This document shows positions 24,354 through 33,914 of a stretch of DNA of 58,710 nt, one piece after another; the stretch's first letter is position 1; every line of letters starts with the position of its first letter. A program made the translations under genes and the position numbers. The stretch spans positions 1 to 58,710 of the forward strand of contig JAIPFY010000011.1 of NCBI GenBank assembly GCA_021736385.1, given 5' to 3'. The DNA comes from Spirochaetia bacterium (lineage in GTDB: Bacteria > Spirochaetota > Spirochaetia > CAKZLE01). The notes under the pieces were generated by a model, which was given only the letters and a program-made list of their open reading frames with translations, was not told the origin of the DNA and did no database searches.

Positions 24354-26351
24354 TCAGGTGGCAAGTTTCGCTTTGAGCTTGGCAAAGAAATCCACCGCCT
24401 GTTCAGGGGTAGATTCCGCATCAGCCTCCTCATGGGTGATGAGCTCCTGAGGGATCTCTTCGATGAATCGTGACGGGATCGTGTCGATCAGCTCTCGCAT
24501 GACCTTTCTCTGGCTGCAGCTGGTCATATAGAGAGACTGCTGTGCTCTGGTGATCGCCACGTAGAACAGTCTCCGTTCCTCTTCGATGTTCATCTCGTCC
24601 TCTTCGATACTCCTCGCATGGGGGATGATGTGGTCCTCGACCCCCGCAAGGAAGACGGTATTGAACTCCAGCCCCTTCGAAGCGTGGATGGTCATGAGGT
24701 TGACCTTCCCGGTCTCCTTGTCGTTATCGTCTTTCGTCGTCAGGGATATCCTGTTGAGATACTCATAGATGTTCGGATCGAGATTGTCAGGATTCTTCTC
24801 CCATCGTTCGAACATGTTGATGAAGATCTCGATGTTCTTCATCTTCCACTGTACGATACGCTCATTATCGGGATGCTCACTGATCAGATGATCCCGGTAG
24901 TCGATATCGCCGACGAGGTTCCTGATCGTCTTCGCCATATCGCGCTTGGAGAAGAGCCTGCTCTTGTAGAGCTCTATGAGTTCGGTGAATTCTCGACAGG
25001 TGTCCCTCAGGCGGTCCCTGATCGGTGCGTTCATGTCATAGGCGAGTTTTGAGACGGCTGAGAAGAGGGACAGATGATGGCTCTTCGCGTAGGAACGAAG
25101 CGACTCGATCGAGACTCTCCCGATTCCCCTCCTGGGTGTGTTGATGATCCTCAGGAAGTTCATGTTATCATCCGGATTGGTCAACAGACGCATATAGGCG
25201 ATCACATCCTTGATCTCCTTACGGGAGAAGAAACTCTGTCCACCGGAGACGGTGTAGGGTATCTGCTCCTGAAGGAAGGCCTGCTCGAGGGTGGAGAGCA
25301 GACTGTTGGTTCGCACGAGGACACCGAAATCGACATAGGTGAGCCCGTGCGAGAAGCTGAGCTCCTTGATCTTGGAGCAGATGAACTGTGCCTCCTGCTC
25401 ATCATCCTCAGGATGGTGCAGTACGATGGTCCTGCCGTGCTCGGTCCCGGTCCACAGATTCTTCTTCTTCCGTTTGGTGTTGTTGGCGATCAGCGAGTTC
25501 GCCGCATGCAGGATGTTCCCGGTAGAGCGGTAGTTCTGCTCGAGTTTGATCTCTGTGACCTCGGGGAAATCCCGTTCGAAATTGACCAGGTTCTCGTAGT
25601 CAGCACCTCTCCAGGAGTAGATGGACTGATCATCATCGCCGACCACACAGATGTTGCGATGCTCAGAAGCCAGCAGGAGGACCATCTTGTACTGGGCATG
25701 AGAGGTGTCCTGGAACTCATCGACCATGATATAGTTGAACCTGCTGCGGTACTTCTCCAGCACGGCCGGATGCTCTTCGAACAGTCTCAGCGGCAGCATG
25801 ATCAGGTCATCGAAATCGACCGCATTGTATGCTTTGAGGTGCAGAAGATACTCATCATAGATCTCCCGGTATTGTGAGGTCTCTGCCGTCCATACCGATC
25901 GTTTGGTCTTGATGGATGAGAACAGATTGTTCAGCTCATACAGATCGACCTCCTCCAGAGGGATCTTCAGTTCCCGTACCACATTCTTGATCAGAGCCAT
26001 GATGTCGGCCTGATCGTAGATGGTGAAGTTGTTATCGTATCCGAGATGGCTGATCTCAGCACGGAGGACCATGACCCCGAAGGCATGGAAGGTGGATGTC
26101 GTGAGCTTCGGCAGTTTCGCTCTGGTGAGATCACGGACGCGTTCTGCCATCTCGGCAGCTGCCTTGTTCGTGAAGGTGAGAGCGAGAATATGAGATTGCG
26201 GGATACCCTGTTCGAGCATATGAGCGATACGGTAGGTGATCATACGTGTCTTTCCCGACCCGGCTCCGGCGATGATGAGCACCGGGCCTTCGATCGTTGA
26301 CGCGCCAATATACTGTTTATCATTCAATGCACTTTTCAGATGCAGATCCAT
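24354..26351 (-). CDS. UvrD/Rep/PcrA-type DNA helicase
   Basis: The 665-residue superfamily 1A helicase has: motif I AGAGSGKT at 28-35, motif Ia ALTFTNKAAAEM, motif II VDEFQDTS, motif III GDDDQSIYSWRGAD, motif IV LEQNYRST, motif V VNLMTIHASKGLEF, and motif VI EEERRLFYVAITRA. It unwinds DNA in repair or replication restart. Length and the short C-terminus fit Rep/PcrA. AGAGG lies about 8 nt before the ATG. It is transcribed leftward, after the COG2426 gene. Confidence 0.92.
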   Translation of the reverse strand: MDLHLKSALNDKQYIGASTIEGPVLIIAGAGSGKTRMITYRIAHMLEQGIPQSHILALTFTNKAAAEMAERVRDLTRAKLPKLTTSTFHAFGVMVLRAEISHLGYDNNFTIYDQADIMALIKNVVRELKIPLEEVDLYELNNLFSSIKTKRSVWTAETSQYREIYDEYLLHLKAYNAVDFDDLIMLPLRLFEEHPAVLEKYRSRFNYIMVDEFQDTSHAQYKMVLLLASEHRNICVVGDDDQSIYSWRGADYENLVNFERDFPEVTEIKLEQNYRSTGNILHAANSLIANNTKRKKKNLWTGTEHGRTIVLHHPEDDEQEAQFICSKIKELSFSHGLTYVDFGVLVRTNSLLSTLEQAFLQEQIPYTVSGGQSFFSRKEIKDVIAYMRLLTNPDDNMNFLRIINTPRRGIGRVSIESLRSYAKSHHLSLFSAVSKLAYDMNAPIRDRLRDTCREFTELIELYKSRLFSKRDMAKTIRNLVGDIDYRDHLISEHPDNERIVQWKMKNIEIFINMFERWEKNPDNLDPNIYEYLNRISLTTKDDNDKETGKVNLMTIHASKGLEFNTVFLAGVEDHIIPHARSIEEDEMNIEEERRLFYVAITRAQQSLYMTSCSQRKVMRELIDTIPSRFIEEIPQELITHEEADAESTPEQAVDFFAKLKAKLAT

Positions 26352-26393
26352 GTGAGTACCTCTACTGTTCTATGAGATCGGGAGCGCTGGTGA

Positions 26394-26873
26394 TCAGACG
26401 GACTTGATGAAGATGGAGGAGGTCCCCACACCGAACATGATGATCGTCGAGACGATGATCCCGGAGATGATCACTCCTCCGACAGCCGCAAGACAGGTAC
26501 GCTTCCAGTCCAGGCCGAGGATCCATGCACCGAGGGTCCCGGTATAGGCTCCTGTGATCGGCAGCGGGATCGCTACGAAGAGCATGACCCCGAGATAGCC
26601 GAAGCGCTCCACTTTCTTCTCGATCTTGCCTCGTGCACGAACGACACTGGCATCGAAGAGGGCTGCATACCATCGAAGGCGGTAGAAGAGTCTGTGGGCG
26701 GAGGAGAGGAACACGAAGAGCACCGGGGCGACCAGTGCATTGCATCCGACGCTCAGCAGATAGGACTGCACCAGAGGGACCCCGTTGAAGTAGGCATAGG
26801 GCAGAGCGCCTCTGAGTTCTGAGATCGGCAGCAGTGCAAGAAACATCGTGGTCAACAGGATTGAAGTGCTCAT
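26394..26873 (-). CDS. COG2426 small membrane protein ('small multidrug export' family)
   Basis: The 159-residue protein has four or five transmembrane helices and the family pattern PISELRGALPYAYFNGVPL, then RARGKIEKKVERFGYLGVMLFVAIPLPITGAYTG with a conserved GxxPxPITGA core. Despite the family name, transport has not been firmly shown. GGAGGG is 2-3 nt before the ATG. It lies 42 nt upstream of the helicase gene and may be co-transcribed. Confidence 0.85.
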   Translation of the reverse strand: MSTSILLTTMFLALLPISELRGALPYAYFNGVPLVQSYLLSVGCNALVAPVLFVFLSSAHRLFYRLRWYAALFDASVVRARGKIEKKVERFGYLGVMLFVAIPLPITGAYTGTLGAWILGLDWKRTCLAAVGGVIISGIIVSTIIMFGVGTSSIFIKSV

Positions 26874-26946
26874 GGTCCCTCCGCATAATCTTCAACGGCG
26901 TATCCGTGCCGAATGGTCTCTATCATGAGTGAATCGTACTCGATGG

Positions 26947-28089
26947 TCAAGAGCTTTTGACGATTATGGCACGTACCGGACAGACTTCATGGCAGCAGTA
27001 GCAGCGAATGCAGTCCCGGGTATTGACCACGATCTGGTCCCTCCCGCGTTCCGGGTTCGGTTCGACCGAAAGGGCGTCTGCCGGGCAGATCTCCACACAT
27101 GCCCTGCAGAGGATGCATCGCTCCGATACGATACGGGGAGCAGGTGCACTGGAACCGGAGAAGAGCGTCTTGACGTGGCTGCCGATCACCGAGACGAACC
27201 CATGCTTCGGAGTCTCATCCCGCTCGATCCGTGAGAAGTGTTCGGGTCTGAACTCCTGGGGCCGTGCCAGAGGGTAGATCAGGTCGTTATGATCGAGGGT
27301 CGAGATCATACCGCGCTCATAGGCACAGGAGAGGATCGGCAGTGCTGCAGGCTGCTCGTGCATCAGGTAGCTGATGCTCAGATCGAGTGCGATCGCATTT
27401 TTCGAAGCTGCGATCATGCCGATCCGTTTGGGGAATCCCCCGCTCGGGCCGGGCCCTTCCATGGCGGTGATGGCATCCATGATGTGGATCTCGGTGGGGA
27501 TGCTCTGATACAGATCAAGGATCATATGGGCGAAAGCCTCTTTCTGCGGGTATTTCAGATGAAAAGGACTCTTGGAAAGACCGGGGATCAGACCGAAGAG
27601 GTTCTTGATCGCACCGGTTGCATACATGAGCTGATGGGTCTTCATCTTGGGGAGGTTCACGATATAGTCTGCGCTCTCGACGGCAGAGGTGACGGTGAAC
27701 CGTCTCTGTACCTGCCCCCGGGGGTTTCTGATCGTGACCGTCTCGCTGGTGAAATCGACCCAGGGGACACCCAGTCTGGTGCAGACATCGGCAATACCGC
27801 AGGCCGTGGGTGAGAACCCGCTGCGCTGCAGTCCCGGTGAATCGCCGACGATCGGGGAACCTCCCTGCTCCTGAATGATCCGACAGACTGCTTCGACAAG
27901 TACCGGATGGGTGGTAACAGCCTTCTGTGCTGCAGCATCGGTGAGGATGTTCGGCTTTACCAGCACGGTAGCTCCCTTCAGATCAGGCATCCCGAGGGCT
28001 TCCCAGACAGTCCGGGTCTCTCTGGTGACTGCTGTGAGGTCATAGGTATCGCAGCCGGCGATCGCTACCCGCAGGTCTTCGTTCATCAT
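26947..28089 (-). CDS. DUF362 domain protein with C-terminal 2x[4Fe-4S] ferredoxin module
   Basis: The 380-residue protein has an N-terminal DUF362 region (VLVKPNILTDA, VGDSPGLQRSGFSPTA, NLPKMKTHQLMYATGAIKNLFG). Two ferredoxin motifs follow at the C-terminus: CILCRACVEICP and CIRCYCCHEVCP, each with Cys spacing CxxCxxCxxxCP, for two [4Fe-4S] clusters. It is probably an electron-transfer or redox protein in the cytoplasm; the reaction is unknown. AAGGAG lies about 5 nt before the ATG at 28089. Confidence 0.88.
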   Translation of the reverse strand: MMNEDLRVAIAGCDTYDLTAVTRETRTVWEALGMPDLKGATVLVKPNILTDAAAQKAVTTHPVLVEAVCRIIQEQGGSPIVGDSPGLQRSGFSPTACGIADVCTRLGVPWVDFTSETVTIRNPRGQVQRRFTVTSAVESADYIVNLPKMKTHQLMYATGAIKNLFGLIPGLSKSPFHLKYPQKEAFAHMILDLYQSIPTEIHIMDAITAMEGPGPSGGFPKRIGMIAASKNAIALDLSISYLMHEQPAALPILSCAYERGMISTLDHNDLIYPLARPQEFRPEHFSRIERDETPKHGFVSVIGSHVKTLFSGSSAPAPRIVSERCILCRACVEICPADALSVEPNPERGRDQIVVNTRDCIRCYCCHEVCPVRAIIVKSS

Positions 28090-28186
28090 ATGCTCCTTGA
28101 AGATGTCAACATTGACATTCTGTTCACTTCTTCGTACTCTACCGTAAACGACGCAGGAAGACTACCGCTTCATAAGGAACTGAACG

Positions 28187-28888
28187 ATGAAAGATGATAC
28201 ACGCATCAGGGCTGTCCTGTTCGATCTCGACGGGACCCTGATCGACACGATAGCAGATATCGCAGCAGCCATCGAGCCGCTGCTGGCAGAGCGAGGGTTC
28301 TCAGGCCATGATCTGGCCTCCTACAAGAGGTTCGTGGGTTCAGGGCTGCGCAATGCCCTGATCAATGCACTTCCTCCAGGAGAACATCTCTCGCAAGAGG
28401 ATATCGATCAGATGTATCGGGGGCTTCTGGAGAACTACCGCAGGGCCCCGTATGGGCATACGAAGATCTATGACGGGATGGAGTCTCTTCTTGATATGCT
28501 CGAACAGCAGCAGGTGCCCACATCGATCCTGTCGAACAAGATCCAGGATCTTACCGAGATCATCGTCTCTCATCTGCTTTCCGGGTACACCTTCACAGCT
28601 GTGCAGGGGCTCAGTCCTGAGTATCCGAAGAAACCTGACCCGACCTCGGCATCGGCGATCGCCGCCCGCATGGGGGTGAGAGCCGATCAGGTGCTGCTCA
28701 TCGGAGATTCGGAAGTCGATTACCTCACCGCGCGGGCTGCCGGCATGCAGGTGATCATCGTCAGCTGGGGGTTCAGGACCAGATCGCAGCTGCTTGCACA
28801 GATCCCCGAGTCAGTGATCGCTGATGACCCTGCACAGCTACAGGGACGGATCAGCAGCATGCTGGAGCACATAGCAGTCTCAGGCTGA
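28187..28888 (+). CDS. HAD-family hydrolase, phosphoglycolate phosphatase-like
   Basis: The 233-residue protein has motif I DLDGTLIDT, motif II SNK, motif III with KPDP, and motif IV GDSEVDYLTARAAG. The helical cap follows motif I (GFSGHDLASYKRFVGSGLRNAL), as in Gph/PgmB-like enzymes. It dephosphorylates a small phosphorylated metabolite, perhaps phosphoglycolate. AAGGAA precedes the ATG by about 7 nt. It sits just before the phosphohexomutase gene but has a 78-nt gap with its own promoter-like sequence. Confidence 0.88.
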   Translation: MKDDTRIRAVLFDLDGTLIDTIADIAAAIEPLLAERGFSGHDLASYKRFVGSGLRNALINALPPGEHLSQEDIDQMYRGLLENYRRAPYGHTKIYDGMESLLDMLEQQQVPTSILSNKIQDLTEIIVSHLLSGYTFTAVQGLSPEYPKKPDPTSASAIAARMGVRADQVLLIGDSEVDYLTARAAGMQVIIVSWGFRTRSQLLAQIPESVIADDPAQLQGRISSMLEHIAVSG

Positions 28889-28937
28889 AGAAATCTGGCT
28901 CAAGACCATGAGATCCATGGTAGAGTAGAGCAGGCAG

Positions 28938-28946
28938 TGGTAAGAT
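28938..28946 (+). promoter_or_regulatory. Extended -10 element before the phosphohexomutase gene
   Basis: TGG-TAAGAT ends 20 nt before the ATG at 28967. No clear -35 is visible. Confidence 0.3.
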
Positions 28947-28966
28947 GGTACACAGGAGGAGCGAAT

Positions 28967-30664
28967 ATGGACTTTGAAGATTATTATCAGAAAGCCTCGG
29001 ATTATGTGAGGTATGAACAGGAACCGGTGTTTCGTGAAGAGGTCATCCAGGCGATGAACGAAGAGCAGATAGAGAATCTGCATGACCGGTTCTATACAGA
29101 GCTAGCCTTCGGGACCGCAGGGATGCGCGGGATCATCGGCGGCGGATATAACAGGATGAACTCCTATATGGTACGGCGCGTGACACAGGGACTCGCTGCC
29201 TATGTGAACGAGGTCTTCCCGGACAAGCCGTCGGTCGTGATCGCCTATGATTCCCGGCACTATTCTCAGGTGTTCGCCTCTGCAGCGGCGTCAGTGCTGT
29301 GTGCAAATGGGATCAGGGTGTATCTCTATGATAAGATCCATCCGGTACCGCTGCTCTCCTTCGCGGTGAGACGACTGCATGCATCTGCCGGTATCACCAT
29401 CACCGCCAGTCATAATCCCTCTGAATACAACGGCTATAAAGTCTACTGGAGTGACGGGGCCCAGGTGATCGCACCGCACGATACCGCCATCGTAGAGAAG
29501 GTCCGCTCGATCACCTCAGGTGATATGATCGCAGAACGATCCCTTGCAGATGCCGTGGCGGCGGGGATGCTCACAGCAGTCCCCGGCGAGGTCGATGAGG
29601 CCTACTATGCCATGGTGCTCAACAGCATCGGTAATCCGGCGATCTTCTCAGCGGATATTCCCTGCAGTCTCGTATACACGCCGCTGCACGGGTCCGGGAA
29701 TGTTCCGGTACAGCATCTGCTGAAGACCCTGGGAGTCGACTACTCGGTGGTGGCCGCCCAGGAAGAGCCTGACGGCGACTTCCCTACCGTGACGATGCCC
29801 AATCCTGAGAATCCCGATGCCATGCAGCTGGCCATCGCTCAGGCGAAGAGACAGAAGGCTGACCTGATCCTCGGGACCGACCCCGACTCAGACAGACTCG
29901 GGATCGGGGTGCCGAACGACAGCAGCAAACAGGACTATACGCTCCTCGGTGGTAATCAGATAGCTGTGCTGCTGTGTGACTATCTCCTTTCTCAGCAGAG
30001 GCAGCCGATCATCGGCGGTGTCTGTGTGAAGAGTATCGTCACCACTGACCTGATGAAACGTGTTGCCGGCTCCTACGGCTGCGAGTGTCGTGACGTGCTG
30101 ACCGGATTCAAATATATCGCAGATCAGATGCACAAGATTTCAGAGGAGGGCGGACGATTCCTCTTCGGTGCCGAAGAGAGCTTCGGCTATCTGTGGGTGC
30201 AGGAGGTCTATGATAAGGATGCCGTATCAGCTGCGGTACTGGCTGTGGAGATGATGCTCTATCATGCCTCACAGGGGACGAGTCTGCTTGAGCGGCTGGA
30301 TGAACTGATGAGACAGTTCGGCTGTTTTGCCGAGAAGGTCATATCGAAGAGTTATCCGGGAGCTGAGGGGAAGGCCGCCATGGAACAGATCATGAAGAGT
30401 TTCAGGACTGACTGCCCGAACGAGATCGGCTCCCTGCAGGTACGCAGTGTACTTGACCTCAAAGAGGGGGCTCAGGGCCTTCCTCCTGCTGATGTGATCA
30501 TCATCACACTCGATGGGGGCAGTAAGGTGGTGATCCGTCCCAGCGGTACCGAACCCAAGATCAAGTACTACATCTTCTCCGTATCAGAGGACCCGGATCT
30601 GGAAGCTGCCAAGCGTGCAGGTCTTGCCCGACAGCAGAAGATCATGGATTCTCTTGGACTATGA
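28967..30664 (+). CDS. Phosphoglucomutase/phosphomannomutase
   Basis: The 565-residue alpha-D-phosphohexomutase converts sugar 1-phosphate and 6-phosphate. Motifs: GTAGMRGIIGGG, the phosphoserine loop TITASHNPSEYNGYKVYW (Ser in ASHNP), metal loop DPDSDRLGI, sugar loop EESFGYL, and phosphate-binding RPSGTEPKIKYY. Length matches the long bacterial PgcA-type enzyme. The ATG at 28967 is fixed by AGGAGGAG, though an in-frame ATG exists ten codons upstream. Confidence 0.93.
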   Translation: MDFEDYYQKASDYVRYEQEPVFREEVIQAMNEEQIENLHDRFYTELAFGTAGMRGIIGGGYNRMNSYMVRRVTQGLAAYVNEVFPDKPSVVIAYDSRHYSQVFASAAASVLCANGIRVYLYDKIHPVPLLSFAVRRLHASAGITITASHNPSEYNGYKVYWSDGAQVIAPHDTAIVEKVRSITSGDMIAERSLADAVAAGMLTAVPGEVDEAYYAMVLNSIGNPAIFSADIPCSLVYTPLHGSGNVPVQHLLKTLGVDYSVVAAQEEPDGDFPTVTMPNPENPDAMQLAIAQAKRQKADLILGTDPDSDRLGIGVPNDSSKQDYTLLGGNQIAVLLCDYLLSQQRQPIIGGVCVKSIVTTDLMKRVAGSYGCECRDVLTGFKYIADQMHKISEEGGRFLFGAEESFGYLWVQEVYDKDAVSAAVLAVEMMLYHASQGTSLLERLDELMRQFGCFAEKVISKSYPGAEGKAAMEQIMKSFRTDCPNEIGSLQVRSVLDLKEGAQGLPPADVIIITLDGGSKVVIRPSGTEPKIKYYIFSVSEDPDLEAAKRAGLARQQKIMDSLGL

Positions 30665-30740
30665 GCTGGTCTTCGGCGGGTTCTATCAGTATGGTATATG
30701 ATGACCGGCTGTACTGAATATGTGGCATAAGGAGTAGCTG

Positions 30741-31493
30741 ATGAAACCGTTTTATTGCTTGCAGAGGACCTATGGGAATGAGATCCTGCTCACCCCGTTC
30801 AATGATAAGAAGGAAGTCATCTCCTGGGATGACCAGGAGATCGCGGTGACAGTCTCGACTGAAGCTGACAGTGCATTGAAGGAGACGATCCAGTACCGCC
30901 TCTATGGGGCGATCGATCTGGCAGTCGATGCCTGGATCCAGGAGCTCAAGTACATCCCCCGTCTGGTCAACTCTGCTCTGGCCTTCCTCGCTGCCTATTT
31001 CTTCTTCTCCTTCGTCGTGAGAGACCCGATCCCTATCCTCGATGAGATGCTGCTGGCATCAGGAGCTGCGGTCGCAGTCTATCTGTGGACGGCGGCAAGG
31101 AACAGGAAGTCAGAACTGGCTACCAAGAAGAGGACCGAGCTCAAGAACCTTGTCGATGCCTGCAGCTATACCACAGGGAGCACGCTCGCTTTCTATGAGG
31201 GGCTGCTCAAGACGTTCGATGAGATGGCACCGCTGACCCTCGCTGACAAGGTCTCCGGTAATGATGATGATTTCGAACCTGTGGACCTCCCGTCAGATGC
31301 ACCGATCATCCACGACTATCTTACCGAACTGCTCAGAGAGCAGGATAAGAACCGTACAGCACTCAGCAGCGTGAACGACCGGACGATGCGTGAGGACCAG
31401 AGGGTCCGTCTTTCTGCCAGACTGCTCACCCAGGCGAGAAACAGGAAGATCGATCTGCCCCTCATCGCTCTGTGCCAGATCACCGCCCGGTAG
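30741..31493 (+). CDS. Hypothetical membrane protein
   Basis: The 250-residue protein has two closely spaced transmembrane helices (about 75-95 and 100-118) that separate two soluble parts. The C-terminal part is rich in Asp, Arg and Lys and probably helical. AAGGAG lies 7 nt before the ATG. It is not recognised. It sits between phosphohexomutase and the ComEC-like gene. Confidence 0.6.
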   Translation: MKPFYCLQRTYGNEILLTPFNDKKEVISWDDQEIAVTVSTEADSALKETIQYRLYGAIDLAVDAWIQELKYIPRLVNSALAFLAAYFFFSFVVRDPIPILDEMLLASGAAVAVYLWTAARNRKSELATKKRTELKNLVDACSYTTGSTLAFYEGLLKTFDEMAPLTLADKVSGNDDDFEPVDLPSDAPIIHDYLTELLREQDKNRTALSSVNDRTMREDQRVRLSARLLTQARNRKIDLPLIALCQITAR

Positions 31494-31505
31494 TTGAAGC
31501 ATCAT

Positions 31506-31535
31506 CCCATCACTGCAGTTTACTGCAGTAATGGG
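31506..31535 (+). promoter_or_regulatory. Hairpin overlapping the presumed comEC start codon
   Basis: CCCAT-C-ACTGCAG / CTGCAGT-A-ATGGG forms a 12-bp stem with one mismatch and a TTTA loop. The ATG at 31531 lies in the 3' arm. It could mask the start, act as a weak terminator for the upstream gene, or simply coincide with a -10 box TTTACT (31519-31524) that ends 6 nt before the ATG. Confidence 0.4.
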
Positions 31536-33039
31536 AACACCATCAGCAGAAACGGTCTGTGAGCTGCAGATAGTCACTGGTACCTCCTCCATGATAGCCC
31601 TCTACACCATCGGTGCAGACAGAGGGCTGTTCTCTCTTGTCTGTGCACTAGGCTCTGTGCTGTTTCTCTATGATGTGCTCTATGCCGCTCCGCATCTCAG
31701 GATCCCCGTATCGGCATCAGCCTGTATACTGCTGCTGGGGTGCGCTGTGGCTCTTCCTCTACCTGCGCCGCAGGAACCGGTCCGGGGTGTCGCTGCTTCC
31801 CCGGGCATGATCTTCAGAGCCCTGGCCCTTGAAGATGCCTCCTATGTGGATTCCCGGTTGATACGGTGTTCAGTGAGGGTCATCGGGATAGAGGATGCCG
31901 CAAGGCATCTGGTACAGCGGGGGGATTTCGGCAGGATCGAGATCATGGGACGGACTGAAGCGATGCTGCTGTGGGGCGAGGAGCTGTGTTTTCACATCAG
32001 GGGAAGTTCAGAGCGCGGTGTGTTCTATACAGAGGCCCTGACGGGGACCGGTTCGTATGCCGGACCCCGCTGGTTCTTCTCCTTCAGGGGGATGCTGTAT
32101 GAACAGATCCTCGGTCTCTGTGCGAGAGTACCGCAGGAGCAGGGGGAGCTGATACGGATGCTCGTGCTCGGAGATACCGGAGACCCTGATGCACCGATCA
32201 TCAGGCAGTTCAGAGCATCGGGCTGCAGCCATCTGCTGGCGCTCTCCGGGATGCACGTGTTCGTCATCACCTGGATCATCTCGCGGATCATCTCATGCTT
32301 CCTGCCGCCGCTGATCAGCCGTGTGGTCATCTGCTCCGGTCTCACAGCATTCCTGCTGCTTGCCGGTCTGCAGCCCTCTCTGGTCCGTGCCGGCCTGATG
32401 TATCTGATCGTGACCCTGTCCGCCATCCTCTTTCACCGGCGGCTGAGTCCTTTGAAGGTGCTTGCGCTGACCTGTCTGATCCAGATGCTTCTGTTCCTTC
32501 CCCAGGTGAGGAGTGCCGGGTTCCTGCTCTCCTATGGTGCGATGTTCGGGATCCTGCTCTCATCAGACACTGTCGCAAGCTGGTTCCCGCATGTGGTCCC
32601 CCGGATGCTCAGCACCCCTGTCGCTGCTTCGGTCGCCGCGGTGATCATGACCTTCCCCGTGCTCTCGCAGACCTTCGGTGAGATCTATCCTGCCGGCATC
32701 ATCGCATCAGTGTTCCTGACCCCGGCAGTCATCGCCTACATGGCAGTGAGTCTCCTCTTCCTGTCAACCGGATCCTCCCCGTGCCTCCTGCAGCTGATGA
32801 GCGTGTGCTTTCGGGTGCTCTACCGGTATCTTGATACGGTATCATCGCTTTTCGGGAGGCTTCCTCCCTGCAGTACCGGTGTCTTGAGCGCCGTGAGCTT
32901 TCAGACTGGTATGCTCGTGATCATGGCTATACGTTTTGCGCTCAAGTATGGTAGGATTGCCCATAATCGAAAAAGGAACCGCCAATATGAACAATGCCTT
33001 TCGCTACGATTCACTGAGCGAAATACGACAACTGCTTGA
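31531..33039 (+). CDS. ComEC/Rec2-family membrane protein without nuclease domain
   Basis: The 502-residue protein has an N-terminal soluble region with an OB-like pattern, then the ComEC competence domain (LIRMLVLGDTGDPDAPIIRQF, SGCSHLLALSGMHVFVI, LQPSLVRAGLMYLIV, and about ten transmembrane helices). ComEC forms the inner-membrane channel for DNA uptake. The C-terminal metallo-beta-lactamase-like domain of full-length ComEC is absent. The start is uncertain: no Shine-Dalgarno at 31531, and an ATG at 31591 (MIALYTIG) is also possible. The 3' end overlaps rsmA by 53 nt, so the last 17 residues are likely unconstrained. Confidence 0.75.
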   Translation: MGTPSAETVCELQIVTGTSSMIALYTIGADRGLFSLVCALGSVLFLYDVLYAAPHLRIPVSASACILLLGCAVALPLPAPQEPVRGVAASPGMIFRALALEDASYVDSRLIRCSVRVIGIEDAARHLVQRGDFGRIEIMGRTEAMLLWGEELCFHIRGSSERGVFYTEALTGTGSYAGPRWFFSFRGMLYEQILGLCARVPQEQGELIRMLVLGDTGDPDAPIIRQFRASGCSHLLALSGMHVFVITWIISRIISCFLPPLISRVVICSGLTAFLLLAGLQPSLVRAGLMYLIVTLSAILFHRRLSPLKVLALTCLIQMLLFLPQVRSAGFLLSYGAMFGILLSSDTVASWFPHVVPRMLSTPVAASVAAVIMTFPVLSQTFGEIYPAGIIASVFLTPAVIAYMAVSLLFLSTGSSPCLLQLMSVCFRVLYRYLDTVSSLFGRLPPCSTGVLSAVSFQTGMLVIMAIRFALKYGRIAHNRKRNRQYEQCLSLRFTERNTTTA

Positions 33040-33847
33040 GACGCACGATCTGAGTATGAACAAGCGGTTCGGACAGAACTTCCTGCTCTCCCCGGGGGTC
33101 CGCGAACGAATCATCCAGACTCTTGATACCGATCAGTATCGGACGTACTGGGAGGTCGGACCGGGGATCGGAGCGCTCACGCATGATGTGATCGATCGTG
33201 TCGATGCCCTCACGCTCTTTGAGATAGACCGGGGGTTCATCAGGATCCTCAGAGAGTTCTTCGGAGACAGGCCATCCTTCTCGATCGTCGAAGGGGATGT
33301 GCTCAAGAGCTGGCCTGAGTACCTTGCCGCGCATGAGGTCCCTGATGTGATCTTCGGGAATCTTCCCTACAACATAGGTGCACAGTGTATCGCCTCGTTC
33401 ATCGAAGCCGGATGTCTTGCGAAGAAGATGGTCTTCACCCTCCAGAAGGAGGTCGTCGAACGGATGGGCTCTCCTGCGGGGAGCAAGCAGTACTCATCGT
33501 TCACCATCCTGTGTGCGATAGACTATGAAGTCAGGCATCTGTTCGATATCCAGCCGGGTTCGTTCTATCCTGTGCCTGACGTGGTCTCCTCGGTGGTGAC
33601 GATGACCAGAAGAGAGCAGCCGCTGGTAGCGAAGCAGGATCGGGTCCTGTTCATGAAGATGGTCCGCCAGCTCTTCGCTCAGAGACGGAAGACCATCTTG
33701 AACAATCTTTCCGGATGTTCCGGTTTTCCCAATCGGACCAAGGCTGACCTCTCAGCTCTGCTGGAGGGTCATGGGTTCGATCCCAAACTGCGTATCGAGC
33801 AGCTCGACATGCAGCGTCTGGTCGAACTGTTCTCCCTGATGGTCTGA
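32987..33847 (+). CDS. rsmA: 16S rRNA (adenine1518/1519-N6)-dimethyltransferase RsmA/KsgA
   Basis: The 286-residue protein has NKRFGQNFLL, the SAM site EVGPGIGALT, FEIDRGFI, and the catalytic GNLPYNIG; the C-terminal domain carries FYPVPDVVSSVV and FAQRRKTILNNL. It dimethylates two adjacent adenines near the 3' end of 16S rRNA during 30S maturation. The start is the ATG at 32987 with AAAGGA about 10 nt upstream, inside the 3' end of the ComEC-like gene. An in-frame ATG further upstream is less likely. Confidence 0.93.
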   Translation: MNNAFRYDSLSEIRQLLETHDLSMNKRFGQNFLLSPGVRERIIQTLDTDQYRTYWEVGPGIGALTHDVIDRVDALTLFEIDRGFIRILREFFGDRPSFSIVEGDVLKSWPEYLAAHEVPDVIFGNLPYNIGAQCIASFIEAGCLAKKMVFTLQKEVVERMGSPAGSKQYSSFTILCAIDYEVRHLFDIQPGSFYPVPDVVSSVVTMTRREQPLVAKQDRVLFMKMVRQLFAQRRKTILNNLSGCSGFPNRTKADLSALLEGHGFDPKLRIEQLDMQRLVELFSLMV

Positions 33848-33900
33848 ATCCCCCTTTCTTTCGTATCGGGGCAGGAACTGCCTCGATACGAAAGGGGGAT
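33848..33900. terminator. Bidirectional terminator between rsmA and pta
   Basis: Long inverted repeat: the left arm from 33848 and the right arm to 33900 share 23 paired bases. A 4-nt TTTC duplication bulges from the left arm. Located exactly between two convergent genes. Confidence 0.6.
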
Positions 33901-33914
33901 CCCTTCTGCCTGCG

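Noticed and set aside
26947-28089. DUF362 protein as a LarA-type nickel enzyme
   Set aside because: It carries the DUF362 and ferredoxin motifs, not the LarA (DUF2088) motifs, and is over 11 kb from the lar genes on the other strand.
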